Source: Chloroflexota bacterium (GTDB taxonomy: Bacteria; Chloroflexota; Anaerolineae; UBA2200). From it: DNA of 64,000 bases. The notes beneath the pieces are model-generated. The model was not told the origin of the DNA. It saw nothing but the letters and a program-made list of their open reading frames with translations, and did not search any database. Location of the stretch: contig JACIWW010000014.1 in assembly GCA_014360905.1 (NCBI GenBank), positions 1 to 64,000 on the forward strand, written 5' to 3'. The position numbers were made by a program, and so were the translations under genes. Positions 39,303 through 47,070 of this stretch are shown piece after piece (within the stretch, counting starts at the first letter, position 1; every line of letters begins with the position of its first letter).

Positions 39303-39386
39303 GGCTTTTTCCTCCATAATCTTTATCCCGGGCTTCATCGCCCTGTATCTGCTCTAACGAATGAAACATGGTCGCTGTCCTGTTTC

Positions 39387-40052
39387 CTATGCTACTTCCG
39401 TCTCCCGCAGCATGATCTGGCGGGCCACGGCGAGGCTCTCCTCAATACGGGTTATGGCCCAATCCACACCATTCACCTCCTGTGCAGATCCCACAAACAC
39501 GGTAACCATACCCAACTCTGACGCTACGCGTAGATTGGGCAAGGAATCATCGAACACAATGCATTCCTCAGCCCGGACTCCAAGCGCATCGAGCAGGCTT
39601 TGATAGGTGGAAAGATGCGGCTTGCCAATATACCCGCTATCTTTGATGTCAAATATGCGCTCAAAATGATGCGCTACTCCCAAGGCTTTCAAAACTTGCT
39701 GTGCGTGCTCCTTGGGCGAATTGGTGAAGATCACCTTGCGCCATGGCAAACAGGCTAGTACTCGATTCAACTCCTCGTTTGGTGCCAGAAATTCCTCTAC
39801 TGAGAAATCATGGACATAGACGAGATAATCTTCTGGATCGATCTGAAATTCTACTACGAGGCCGCGCATTGTCGAGCCGTATTCGCGCCAGTAGCGCGGC
39901 CGAAGACTGTTGATTAGCGCATCATCCATGCCCAGGCGTGTAGCCATGTATTCGTTGATGCGTTGGCTCACCATCTCCATCACTCCTATCCTCTTGGGAT
40001 ATAGAGTGTCATCCAGGTCAAATAGTGCGTATTGCAACCTGAGCTCTCTCAC
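39387..40052 (-). CDS. HAD-superfamily phosphatase, pyrimidine 5'-nucleotidase-like
   Basis: The 221-residue protein has the HAD motifs in order: FDLDDTLYPKRIG near residue 10, IFTNSPKEHA near 105, the Lys in GKPHLSTYQ near 140 and FDDSLPNLRVASELGM near 165. The helical cap resembles that of the Sdt1-type pyrimidine 5'-nucleotidases and beta-phosphoglucomutase relatives. The GTG at 40052 overlaps the stop of the upstream EamA remnant by four bases (GTGA) and has a GGGGG site nearby; a longer frame to 40115 lies inside the remnant. The substrate is unknown. Confidence 0.78.
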   Translation of the reverse strand: MRELRLQYALFDLDDTLYPKRIGVMEMVSQRINEYMATRLGMDDALINSLRPRYWREYGSTMRGLVVEFQIDPEDYLVYVHDFSVEEFLAPNEELNRVLACLPWRKVIFTNSPKEHAQQVLKALGVAHHFERIFDIKDSGYIGKPHLSTYQSLLDALGVRAEECIVFDDSLPNLRVASELGMVTVFVGSAQEVNGVDWAITRIEESLAVARQIMLRETEVA

Positions 40053-40327
40053 ACCACGCCCCCTATCACCTTGAAGTGCGATCCCAGAAACACTCCGGCT
40101 GCTATGATGAGCCATAGGCCCCCTCTAATGAGACACAGCAGTTCTTCACGGTTTTGCCACAAGGCGAAAGGCGTCAGGATAATAGATGCCCGTGTCAAGC
40201 GATACGCTTCTGTGACCAAGGCTGGAGCAGCCACGAGACGGATAAGGATAGCCCCGCAGGAAACTGCCAATACTCCCAGTGCCAGCACCAAGTATGGCAG
40301 CCAATAATGCTTGTTAGCCTGTGCCAT
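40049..40327 (-). pseudogene. Truncated EamA/DMT-family transporter remnant
   Basis: The 92 residues align by pattern with only the N-terminal third of a drug/metabolite transporter: a first membrane helix (YLVLALGVLAVSCGAILIRL), the family-typical turn TEAYRLTRASIILTPFALW and a third helix ending at GSHFKVIGG. Normal members have about ten helices and 290-300 residues. The frame then stops and the HAD gene begins at once, so the remaining two thirds are missing rather than frameshifted. The stop overlaps the HAD start, so the remnant may persist as a translated leader. It could instead be a genuine short membrane protein, but the family match argues against it. Confidence 0.6.
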
Positions 40328-40360
40328 GCAGCCCACTCGAAAGATGTCGCAGCATAGGAT

Positions 40361-41179
40361 TTACTCATCAACCAAGGCGGCTAGTCCTACCATAGCTCGC
40401 CAAGCACGGTAGAGCGTAGGCATGTCATCATGTATAAACTCAACAGTACGGCCATCCAAGCGACGGCTGCCAGGTATCAGCTCTGCCATTTCAGCATGAA
40501 CGCTCTGCTGAAAACTCACGGTCAGGGTAAGCGGGGGCGAGACGACAAAGGGAAGGCCGCCTTTTTGCACTGCCCGCCTCGCCGCTTCCTTAATCAAGTT
40601 ATGTACCCTGCTCGGAGCCAAGCAGCGTGCAGCGCGCATTCCGTAGGCACGCTTGACCGCTACCGTCTCAATGTCCCCCAAAAGCGAGCGTGCTTCTTCA
40701 ACCAGTGACTCGTCACCAGTTACCAGGATTACAGGGACGCCAAAATGGCCTGCTAAAGCAGCATTAAGCCCAAGCTCCCCAACTAGCCTGCCATTCAGCG
40801 CCACACTGTGCACTCGCCCACTGTACACGTGGTTTAACACCCCATACATGGCACCTGCCTGGGCGTGGTAGCCAATGAAGAAAGCAGCGTCGCAACCTTC
40901 ATCCACTCCTTGCATCATTGAGAGTGGCTTGGGCGAGCCACTGATCAATTGGGCAACTGGATTCAGTTTCTCGTGCAAGATATTGCGCATTGACCCATGC
41001 GCGTCGTTGACCAAGACCTCAGTCACTCCTGCCGCCAGAGCTCCCTCGATAGCCGCATTGACTTCATCGGCCATCAAGTTGCAGGCACGCTCATATTCCT
41101 TTTCCTTGCTACTGGTCTGAGCAAAATTCACAACACCTGACACGCCTTCCATGTCAGCCGATATGTAAATCTTTTTCAT
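40361..41179 (-). CDS. dppA: D-aminopeptidase, M55 family (DppA)
   Basis: The 272-residue zinc peptidase matches DppA of Bacillus, which cleaves D-amino-acid peptides such as D-Ala-D-Ala. The metal and catalytic regions are visible: ISADMEGVSGV near residue 6, the His in LVNDAHGSM near 58, IGYHAQAG near 100 and the NHVYSG-containing loop near 115. The protein is cytoplasmic and probably forms the family's decameric ring. No dpp transporter genes are beside it; it sits between etfB and the EamA remnant in the leftward block. Its link to acyl-CoA metabolism is unclear. Confidence 0.9.
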   Translation of the reverse strand: MKKIYISADMEGVSGVVNFAQTSSKEKEYERACNLMADEVNAAIEGALAAGVTEVLVNDAHGSMRNILHEKLNPVAQLISGSPKPLSMMQGVDEGCDAAFFIGYHAQAGAMYGVLNHVYSGRVHSVALNGRLVGELGLNAALAGHFGVPVILVTGDESLVEEARSLLGDIETVAVKRAYGMRAARCLAPSRVHNLIKEAARRAVQKGGLPFVVSPPLTLTVSFQQSVHAEMAELIPGSRRLDGRTVEFIHDDMPTLYRAWRAMVGLAALVDE

Positions 41180-41198
41180 CGTACCTCTTAGAGTAATT

Positions 41199-41224
41199 GC
41201 CCTTCACCTACAAGGTGGCAGGGC
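41199..41224. repeat. Short double-stem hairpin between dppA and etfB
   Basis: GCCCT (41199-41203) pairs with AGGGC (41220-41224), and inside it CACCT pairs with AGGTG. No U-run follows in either direction, so it is not a classical terminator. Confidence 0.4.
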
Positions 41225-41227
41225 TAG

Positions 41228-42013
41228 CTAAATGATATTCTTCTGGCGAAGTATCGCTACCAATTCTTTGGCTGCCTCCGAGGGCCCACTCTTGATGATC
41301 TGCCCTGGTTCCTTCGGCGGTGGAGAGAAACTCCGTTTCACTTGAGTCGGGGAACCCTGCAGACCAACCTGCTCTGGGTTTGCGTCCACATCCTTCACGC
41401 CCCAGAAGGTCACTTTTCGCTCACGATAGGCAGTCATAATCGCTCCCGCATGTGGATAGCGTGGCGAATTTGCTTCTTTCGTGATAGTCAAAAGCGCAGG
41501 CAACTGGGCTTCGATTTCCTCATAGCCATCCTCAATCGCCCTTTTTACCCTCACCCTGCCGTTTTCTATAACTAACTCGCGCACGTAAGTGATCTGTGGG
41601 ATCTTGAGGTACTCAGCCACTTGTGGTCCAACTTGAGCTGTATCGCCGTCAATTGCCTGCCGCCCTGCCAATACTAGATCGAAATCGCCAATCTTTTTCA
41701 AAGCGAGTCCCAAAGTGGTTGCTGTCGCCCAGGTGTCTGCACCAGCAAAGGCGCGGTCGGTCAACAGGATGGCCTCATCTACACCCATCGCCAGGGCTTC
41801 CCGCAGCGCATCCTCTGCCTGGGGTGGCCCCATAGAGATAGCAATAACCTGGCCTCCCATTTGCTCCTTTAACTTTAGCGCCTCTTCAAGGGCATTTTTG
41901 TCCTCGGGATTGATGATGCTAGGCACGCCCTCGCGAATCAGGGTGCCTGTTCTGGGGTCAAGTTTGACTTCAGTAGTGTCCGGAACCTGCTTAATCAATA
42001 CGACAATCTTCAT
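41228..42013 (-). CDS. etfB: Electron-transfer flavoprotein beta subunit
   Basis: The 261-residue subunit is full length: MKIVVLIKQVPDT at the start, the NPEDKNALEEAL segment near residue 35, VDEAILLTDRAFAGADTWAT near 75-95 and the nucleotide-binding signature GRQAIDGDTAQVGPQ near 118. It pairs with EtfA to move electrons from acyl-CoA dehydrogenase. GGAGG 11 bases upstream fixes the ATG at 42013. The gene directly follows the acyl-CoA dehydrogenase gene, its natural partner, whereas etfA is separated by four unrelated genes. Confidence 0.92.
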   Translation of the reverse strand: MKIVVLIKQVPDTTEVKLDPRTGTLIREGVPSIINPEDKNALEEALKLKEQMGGQVIAISMGPPQAEDALREALAMGVDEAILLTDRAFAGADTWATATTLGLALKKIGDFDLVLAGRQAIDGDTAQVGPQVAEYLKIPQITYVRELVIENGRVRVKRAIEDGYEEIEAQLPALLTITKEANSPRYPHAGAIMTAYRERKVTFWGVKDVDANPEQVGLQGSPTQVKRSFSPPPKEPGQIIKSGPSEAAKELVAILRQKNII

Positions 42014-42055
42014 GGGTAGCTTTTCCTCCCTCTCCGTGATCAATGGCGTAGGCAA

Positions 42056-43228
42056 TTATCTGAGCCGCAGTCCAATGTTGCGGAACAAGTTGCGGGCAAT
42101 GATCTCGCGTTGTATCTCGTTGGTTCCCTCAAAGATACGCGTGATGCGTACATCACGGTACATGCGCTCAATGGGATACTTCTTCATATAACCCATTCCA
42201 CCGTGAATCTGCACGGCCACATCAGCGGCGCGGCAGGCCACCTCTGAACCGAAAACTTTGCACATGGCTGCCATTGTACTGAATTCGCGTCCCATATTTC
42301 CGCTATCCATCATCCAGGCTGTACGATAGACCAGGGAACGCAACGCCTCTATCTCGATTGCCATATCCGCAATCATCCATTGAATAGCTTGCTTGGCCGC
42401 GATTGGCGCCCCAAACTGATAGCGACTCTTGGCAAATTCCATACTCATTTTCAACGCCTGCTGTGCCGCTCCGAGACATCCTGCGGCAAGGCTAATGCGA
42501 CCTACATCCAGAGTTTTCATAAACGTGAGGAATCCAGCACCGAACTGGCCCAATACGTTTTCCGCGGGGACCCGGCAGTCTTCGAAGAACAACTCCGCTG
42601 TAGGGGAGCCGCGGATGCCCATTTTCTCTTCCCTGCGTCCTACTTTGAACCCTGGGAAGTCTTTCTCCACGATAAAGGCTGTCACTCCACCCCTTGCACC
42701 CAAAGCTGGGTCGGTGACTGCCAAGACACTAATGACATCGGCAATGTCTCCGTTCGTAATCCACAGTTTCGAGCCATTTAGGATGAAGTAATTGCCATCA
42801 CGAATTGCTCTTGTTTGAATCGCCGCGGCGTCCGAACCAGCATTGGGTTCTGTCAGGGCAAATGCCGCGATCTTTTCGCCGCGGGCCAGAGGGACGAGGT
42901 ACTTCTGCTTCTGCTCCTCAGTGCCATCCAAATAGATGGCCATAGCCCCAATGCCGGTGTGCGCACCAATAATGGTCGCCGTGGAGCCACATACCTTATT
43001 CATTTCCTCCATGAGAATGCAATAGCCAATCTCACCTGCACCTGCCCCACCGTATTTCTGCGGAAATGGAACTCCCATAAGTCCCAGCTTGGCTGCCTTC
43101 TTGATGATTTCGAACGGAACCCGTTCATCACGATCGATCTCTTCAGCGAGAGGCGCCACCTCTTTCTCCGCAAATTCCCTGATCATACGGCGGAGCAATT
43201 CATACTCCTTGGGGAACGTAAAGTCCAT
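42056..43228 (-). CDS. Acyl-CoA dehydrogenase
   Basis: The 390-residue FAD enzyme should introduce the 2,3 double bond into short- or medium-chain acyl-CoAs. The FAD/substrate motifs FALTEPNAGSDAA near residue 130 and WITNGDIADV near 160, the QFGAPIAAKQAIQWMIADM region near 270 and the C-terminal HGGMGYMKKYPIERMYRDVR are all present. The probable catalytic base is the Glu of FEGTNEIQR near 368. GGAGG five bases before the ATG at 43228 fixes the start. It lies between the acyl-CoA ligase and etfB genes, a textbook beta-oxidation arrangement. Confidence 0.93.
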   Translation of the reverse strand: MDFTFPKEYELLRRMIREFAEKEVAPLAEEIDRDERVPFEIIKKAAKLGLMGVPFPQKYGGAGAGEIGYCILMEEMNKVCGSTATIIGAHTGIGAMAIYLDGTEEQKQKYLVPLARGEKIAAFALTEPNAGSDAAAIQTRAIRDGNYFILNGSKLWITNGDIADVISVLAVTDPALGARGGVTAFIVEKDFPGFKVGRREEKMGIRGSPTAELFFEDCRVPAENVLGQFGAGFLTFMKTLDVGRISLAAGCLGAAQQALKMSMEFAKSRYQFGAPIAAKQAIQWMIADMAIEIEALRSLVYRTAWMMDSGNMGREFSTMAAMCKVFGSEVACRAADVAVQIHGGMGYMKKYPIERMYRDVRITRIFEGTNEIQREIIARNLFRNIGLRLR

Positions 43229-43254
43229 TGCTTCCTCCTTCATTCGATTCTTTA

Positions 43255-44766
43255 CTATTCTTTTAGTTGCCTTTTGATGACCTTGCCAGCAGCATCTTTG
43301 GGCAACTCAGTGCGGAATTCGATATACCGCGGATATTTGTATGCTGCCATCTGCCCGCGTGCATATTCGATGATTTCCTCAGCATCTACTGCTTCGTCCG
43401 GCTCGAGCACTACAAAAGCCTTGATTTCCTCTCCCATGACTTCATCGGGAATGCCAACGACAGCAACCTCAGCGATCGCCGGGTGAGCAAGCAGCACGTC
43501 CTCTACTTCACGGGGATAGATATTGAGTCCACCGCGCTTGATTAGATCCTTCTTTCGGCCTACTATGTGGAAGTAACCATCTTCATCCCTACGTCCCAGA
43601 TCACCGGTATGAAACCACCCACCGCGCATAGCTTCTGCGGTCAGCCCTGGCCGTTTGTAATAGCCCTTCATTACGTTGTGTCCACGGATCACGATTTCCC
43701 CCACTGTACCCGGTGGTACTTCGTGGTCATTTTCATCCACGATCCTCATCTGTACACCATAGATGGGTTGCCCGATAGAGCCAGGACGTGGGGGCTTATC
43801 CGTGGGATTAAACGACGCGACGGGCGAGGTTTCTGATAGACCATAGCCTTCGAAAATCGGCAAGCCGTATCTCTCCCCAAATGCGCGCATCAAATCCACC
43901 GGCAATGCTGCCCCACCTGAGCAGCAGAGACGCAATGAGCTCCAATCGTATCTCTCAGCCCTCGGATAGTGTTGCAGATACCAGTACATAGTCGGTACAC
44001 CCAACAGTAGGGTGACACGGTCGCGCTGGATAGTCTGCAAAACCTTGTCCGTATCGAAGCGAGCCAGCAGAGTGAGCGTGCCACCTGCATACAATGTGGC
44101 GTTCATCACACAGGTTTGCCCAAAGGCGTGGAATAGGGGCAGCACTGCCAGTGAGATATCCTGTGGAGTGATCTTGCACAGCCGATCCGCAGTGAGCGCA
44201 GCGTTATAGAACATGTTAAAGTGGGTTAGTTCTGCACCTCTGGGATATCCCATAGCTCCTGCGGTGTACAGGATAACCGCAGTGTCATCTGACCTTGTCT
44301 GGACCGTATCGAAGTCAGGCTGGCCGCTCTCCAATAGATCGGCAAAGCGTTTCCAGCCAGGCGGCGCCTGCTTGCCCACAACGATCAAATGGCGGCAGGC
44401 TTCTACTCGCTTAAGCGCCTGTTGAGCTTCTGGCAACAATGTTTCTTCTACGATCAACGCCACCGCGTCGGAATCTTCCAACTGATAGGCAATTTCAGCC
44501 GCTTTGAACAGGGTGTTCAAAGGGACGACACAGCCACCAGTTTTCAATGCCCCGAAGTAGGCTATGATGAACTCAGGGACATTTGGTAGCATAATAGCTA
44601 CCTTATCCCCTGGACGCACCCCGAGCTGTGCCAGTCCAGCAGCACAACGATTCGCCGCTTCGTTGAGCTGCCCGTAGCTCATGCGGTAGCCATTGGAAAT
44701 GAGCGCAGTATGTTGAGGCCGGCTGAAAGCCCCAGTCTCGAGCACAGTTGTCAGATTTAGACTCAT
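43255..44766 (-). CDS. Acyl-CoA ligase (AMP-forming) with altered P-loop
   Basis: The 503-residue enzyme belongs to the adenylate-forming family and should activate a fatty or aromatic acid to its CoA thioester. Motifs from the middle onward are normal: GYGLSETSPVASFNP near residue 305, the GWFHTGDLGRRDEDGYF hinge near 385, GRKKDLIKRGGLNIYPREVE near 405 and the C-terminal LPKDAAGKVIKRQL with the catalytic Lys. The phosphate-binding loop near 160 reads YTAGAMGYPRG instead of the usual YTSGTTGxPKG. No good ribosome site precedes the ATG at 44766, and the upstream 120 bases hold a palindromic repeat. Confidence 0.85.
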   Translation of the reverse strand: MSLNLTTVLETGAFSRPQHTALISNGYRMSYGQLNEAANRCAAGLAQLGVRPGDKVAIMLPNVPEFIIAYFGALKTGGCVVPLNTLFKAAEIAYQLEDSDAVALIVEETLLPEAQQALKRVEACRHLIVVGKQAPPGWKRFADLLESGQPDFDTVQTRSDDTAVILYTAGAMGYPRGAELTHFNMFYNAALTADRLCKITPQDISLAVLPLFHAFGQTCVMNATLYAGGTLTLLARFDTDKVLQTIQRDRVTLLLGVPTMYWYLQHYPRAERYDWSSLRLCCSGGAALPVDLMRAFGERYGLPIFEGYGLSETSPVASFNPTDKPPRPGSIGQPIYGVQMRIVDENDHEVPPGTVGEIVIRGHNVMKGYYKRPGLTAEAMRGGWFHTGDLGRRDEDGYFHIVGRKKDLIKRGGLNIYPREVEDVLLAHPAIAEVAVVGIPDEVMGEEIKAFVVLEPDEAVDAEEIIEYARGQMAAYKYPRYIEFRTELPKDAAGKVIKRQLKE

Positions 44767-44802
44767 ATCATAATCTAGTAGCGAATGATAAGTGACAAGT
44801 AG

Positions 44803-44876
44803 GAGTGACGAGAACGAGTGCAGCAGAGAGTCGCTAACAGCGGGCAAGCACGCGGATCACTCGTTGCTCGTCACTC
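44803..44876. repeat. Inverted repeat of the GTGACGAG type upstream of the ligase gene
   Basis: GAGTGACGAGAACGAGTG (44803-44820) is inverted at 44858-44876 with one extra base, around a 37-base loop. A related TGACGAGTGG palindrome occurs at 58073-58118. Confidence 0.6.
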
Positions 44877-44889
44877 GTTACACATCAAT

Positions 44890-45690
44890 TTATCTATCTT
44901 GGAACCTGGGTTGCCGTTTTTCCAGGAATGCGGTGACTCCTTCGTAGCCATCATGGGTGGCGCACAATGCTACGAACTTCTCCTCCTCCATCTTGAGGGC
45001 CTCAAGCAGGCTTACCTCCATGCCATGGTTAATGGCTTCCAAGATGGCCGCAGTAGCCAGCCCGCTCTTGGAGATGATCTTTTTGGCCAAATCCTGGGCT
45101 GTCTTGACCACCTGGCCGGCAGGTACTACTTTGTTCACTAAGCCGAGGCGTGCTGCTTCTTGAGCGGGGATCATATCGCCCGTCAGAATCAACTCGATTG
45201 CCTTGCCTCTGCCAACTAGGCGCGGGAGCCTTGCTGTCCCACCCCAGGCGGGCAGTAACCCCAGGTTGACCTCTGGCTGGCCAAAGCGCGCCGTATCGGA
45301 TGCGATGCGCATGTGGCAGGCCATGGCCAATTCCATGCCTCCGCCAAGGCAGACGGCGTTGATAGCAGCGATGACGGGCTTGGTGCTCTTCTCAATGCGG
45401 TTGAAGAGTTGCTGCCCCTTGACTATCAAATCCCTCTTCACTTCATGCCCTGCCCGGGCCAGATCGATTTGTGCTTTGATCTCGTTGATATCTGCCCCGG
45501 CCACGAAGGCGAACTGCCCGGCGCCCGTAATAATGATGGCCTTGACCTCGGGATTGTTGTAAACCTCCTCGAAAGCACTAGCCAGATCATTCACGGTCTG
45601 CTCATTGAAAGCATTCGCCGGAGGATGATCAATGGTGAGGGTAGCAATGCGCTCCTCTACCGAAACCTTGACATACTGGCGATCTGCCAT
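44890..45690 (-). CDS. Enoyl-CoA hydratase
   Basis: The 266-residue crotonase-fold enzyme should hydrate 2-enoyl-CoA to 3-hydroxyacyl-CoA. The oxyanion-hole strand is in FVAGADINEIK near residue 65, the first catalytic Glu in CLGGGMELAMACHMRIA near 115 and the second in FGQPEVNLGLLPAWGGTARL near 135, so both acid residues are kept. AAAGGAG eight bases before the ATG at 45690 fixes the start; a frame up to 45774 runs through a hairpin and is not used. It lies between the ligase and 3-hydroxyacyl-CoA dehydrogenase genes. Confidence 0.93.
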   Translation of the reverse strand: MADRQYVKVSVEERIATLTIDHPPANAFNEQTVNDLASAFEEVYNNPEVKAIIITGAGQFAFVAGADINEIKAQIDLARAGHEVKRDLIVKGQQLFNRIEKSTKPVIAAINAVCLGGGMELAMACHMRIASDTARFGQPEVNLGLLPAWGGTARLPRLVGRGKAIELILTGDMIPAQEAARLGLVNKVVPAGQVVKTAQDLAKKIISKSGLATAAILEAINHGMEVSLLEALKMEEEKFVALCATHDGYEGVTAFLEKRQPRFQDR

Positions 45691-45729
45691 TTGACATACT
45701 CCTTTCTTCAGTGATTTGAATTGCGATAG

Positions 45730-45772
45730 GAGCGGAGGGGCACGAGAAACGATCGCATGCCCTTCTCCGCTC
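45730..45772. repeat. Palindromic element between the hydratase and dehydrogenase genes
   Basis: GAGCGGAG (45730-45737) with CTCCGCTC (45765-45772), plus GGGCA (45738-45742) with TGCCC (45758-45762), form a 13-pair stem with a two-base bulge. The loop contains ACGAGAAACG, also found in the hairpin at 47025-47064. No U-run follows. Confidence 0.65.
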
Positions 45773-45776
45773 ACTG

Positions 45777-46997
45777 CTATGTTGTATACTCGAAGAACCC
45801 CTTGCCGACTTTCTTGCCGAGATGTCCGGCCCGTACTTTCGTCTTGAGCAAACGCGCTGGGCGGAAACGATTGCCAAACTTTTCCTGTAGCCTCTGCAAT
45901 TCGGAAAGCACCACATCTAGCCCCAACACATCCGCGAGCTGCAAAGGTCCCATGCGCTCTTCGCCGTACTTCATGCCCGTGCCGGCAATCATGGCCATGT
46001 CGATCTTGTCAGGTGGAGCGATATTCTCGGTCACACATTGCACTGCTTCATTAATCAGTGGCATCATCAGACGCTGCCAACTGAATTCAGTGCCTTTCTG
46101 TACTTTGCCCTCATCCTGCAGTTTCTTGATCATGGCCCTGACTGGTTCATCCGTTTGGTCTCCGTATCCGTAGAAGCCGGCGCCTGCTTTCTCCCCGAGC
46201 CGACCAGCTTCGAACATCATCTGGAATAGCGGTGGTATCTCTACACCGTATTCCTCGCCCAGGTACCTGGCCGTATGGTAGACCACGTCAATGCCCAACA
46301 TGTCCATCAGAGTAAAGGGCCCCATTGGCCAGCCAAACTGAACCATAGTCTCGTCAATCTCGCGTGCTGTCGCAGCTCCTTCCTGAAGCGCGAACGTAGC
46401 CTCACCAAGATAGGGCATCAGCAGACGATTTACCAAAAAACCAGGGCACTCCTGCACCACCACTGGGATCTTGCGCAGCGACTCGGTGAACATGACCACA
46501 TCGTCAATCGTTTCCTGTGAGGTATCCAGTCCCGGGATGATCTCGACCAGTTTCATCACATGCGCTGGGCTGAAAAAGTGCATCCCGATCATCTTCTGTG
46601 GCCGTTTGGTCGCGGCACCCATCTCAGAAATGGACAGGGCAGAGGTATTCGAGGCAAAGATTGTATGTTCGGGACAGACCGCATCCAACTCAGCCCAGAC
46701 CTTCTTCTTAAGGCTCATGACCTCGGGCACGGCCTCGATAACGATGTCTACATCGGAGAATTCATCATACGAGAGCGTAGGGGTTACCAGGCTGACTTTC
46801 TCCTGCATCTCGCCTGCACTCATCTTACCACTGTCCACGCGTCGTTGATAGATGCTCCGCAATTGCTCCATACCCTTATCCAGCATCTTCTGGTCCACAT
46901 CTTTCAATACCACTGGCAGGCCAGAATAGGTGATGACTTGAGCAATGCCAGCACCCATGAAACCTGCCCCAACCACTGCAGCTTTAAAAATATACAT
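45777..46997 (-). CDS. 3-Hydroxyacyl-CoA dehydrogenase
   Basis: The 406-residue NAD-dependent enzyme oxidises 3-hydroxyacyl-CoA to 3-oxoacyl-CoA. The Rossmann motif AAVVGAGFMGAGIAQ is near residue 6, the catalytic region SNTSALSIS near 115 and GMHFFSPAHVMKLVEII near 140. Two C-terminal 3HCDH domains follow, the second ending GKKVGKGFFEY, so this is the long form resembling the dehydrogenase half of FadB without its hydratase half. AAAGGAGG before the ATG at 46997 fixes the start. It lies between the thiolase and hydratase genes. Confidence 0.93.
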   Translation of the reverse strand: MYIFKAAVVGAGFMGAGIAQVITYSGLPVVLKDVDQKMLDKGMEQLRSIYQRRVDSGKMSAGEMQEKVSLVTPTLSYDEFSDVDIVIEAVPEVMSLKKKVWAELDAVCPEHTIFASNTSALSISEMGAATKRPQKMIGMHFFSPAHVMKLVEIIPGLDTSQETIDDVVMFTESLRKIPVVVQECPGFLVNRLLMPYLGEATFALQEGAATAREIDETMVQFGWPMGPFTLMDMLGIDVVYHTARYLGEEYGVEIPPLFQMMFEAGRLGEKAGAGFYGYGDQTDEPVRAMIKKLQDEGKVQKGTEFSWQRLMMPLINEAVQCVTENIAPPDKIDMAMIAGTGMKYGEERMGPLQLADVLGLDVVLSELQRLQEKFGNRFRPARLLKTKVRAGHLGKKVGKGFFEYTT

Positions 46998-47024
46998 TGG
47001 CTCTCCTCCTTTCAAGTTATTCTG

Positions 47025-47064
47025 AAAAAGCCAGGTGCGTACGAGAAACGCCCTGTTTTGGCTT
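47025..47064 (-). terminator. Terminator-like hairpin between thiolase and dehydrogenase genes
   Basis: On the minus strand AAGCCA (47059-47064) pairs with TGGCTT (47028-47033), with an inner stem of CAG/CTG and GCGT/ACGC, followed by TTTTTC. It ends 27 bases before the dehydrogenase ATG, so it would only partly stop transcription or serve as an mRNA processing/stability element. Confidence 0.5.
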
Positions 47065-47070
47065 CTTTGT

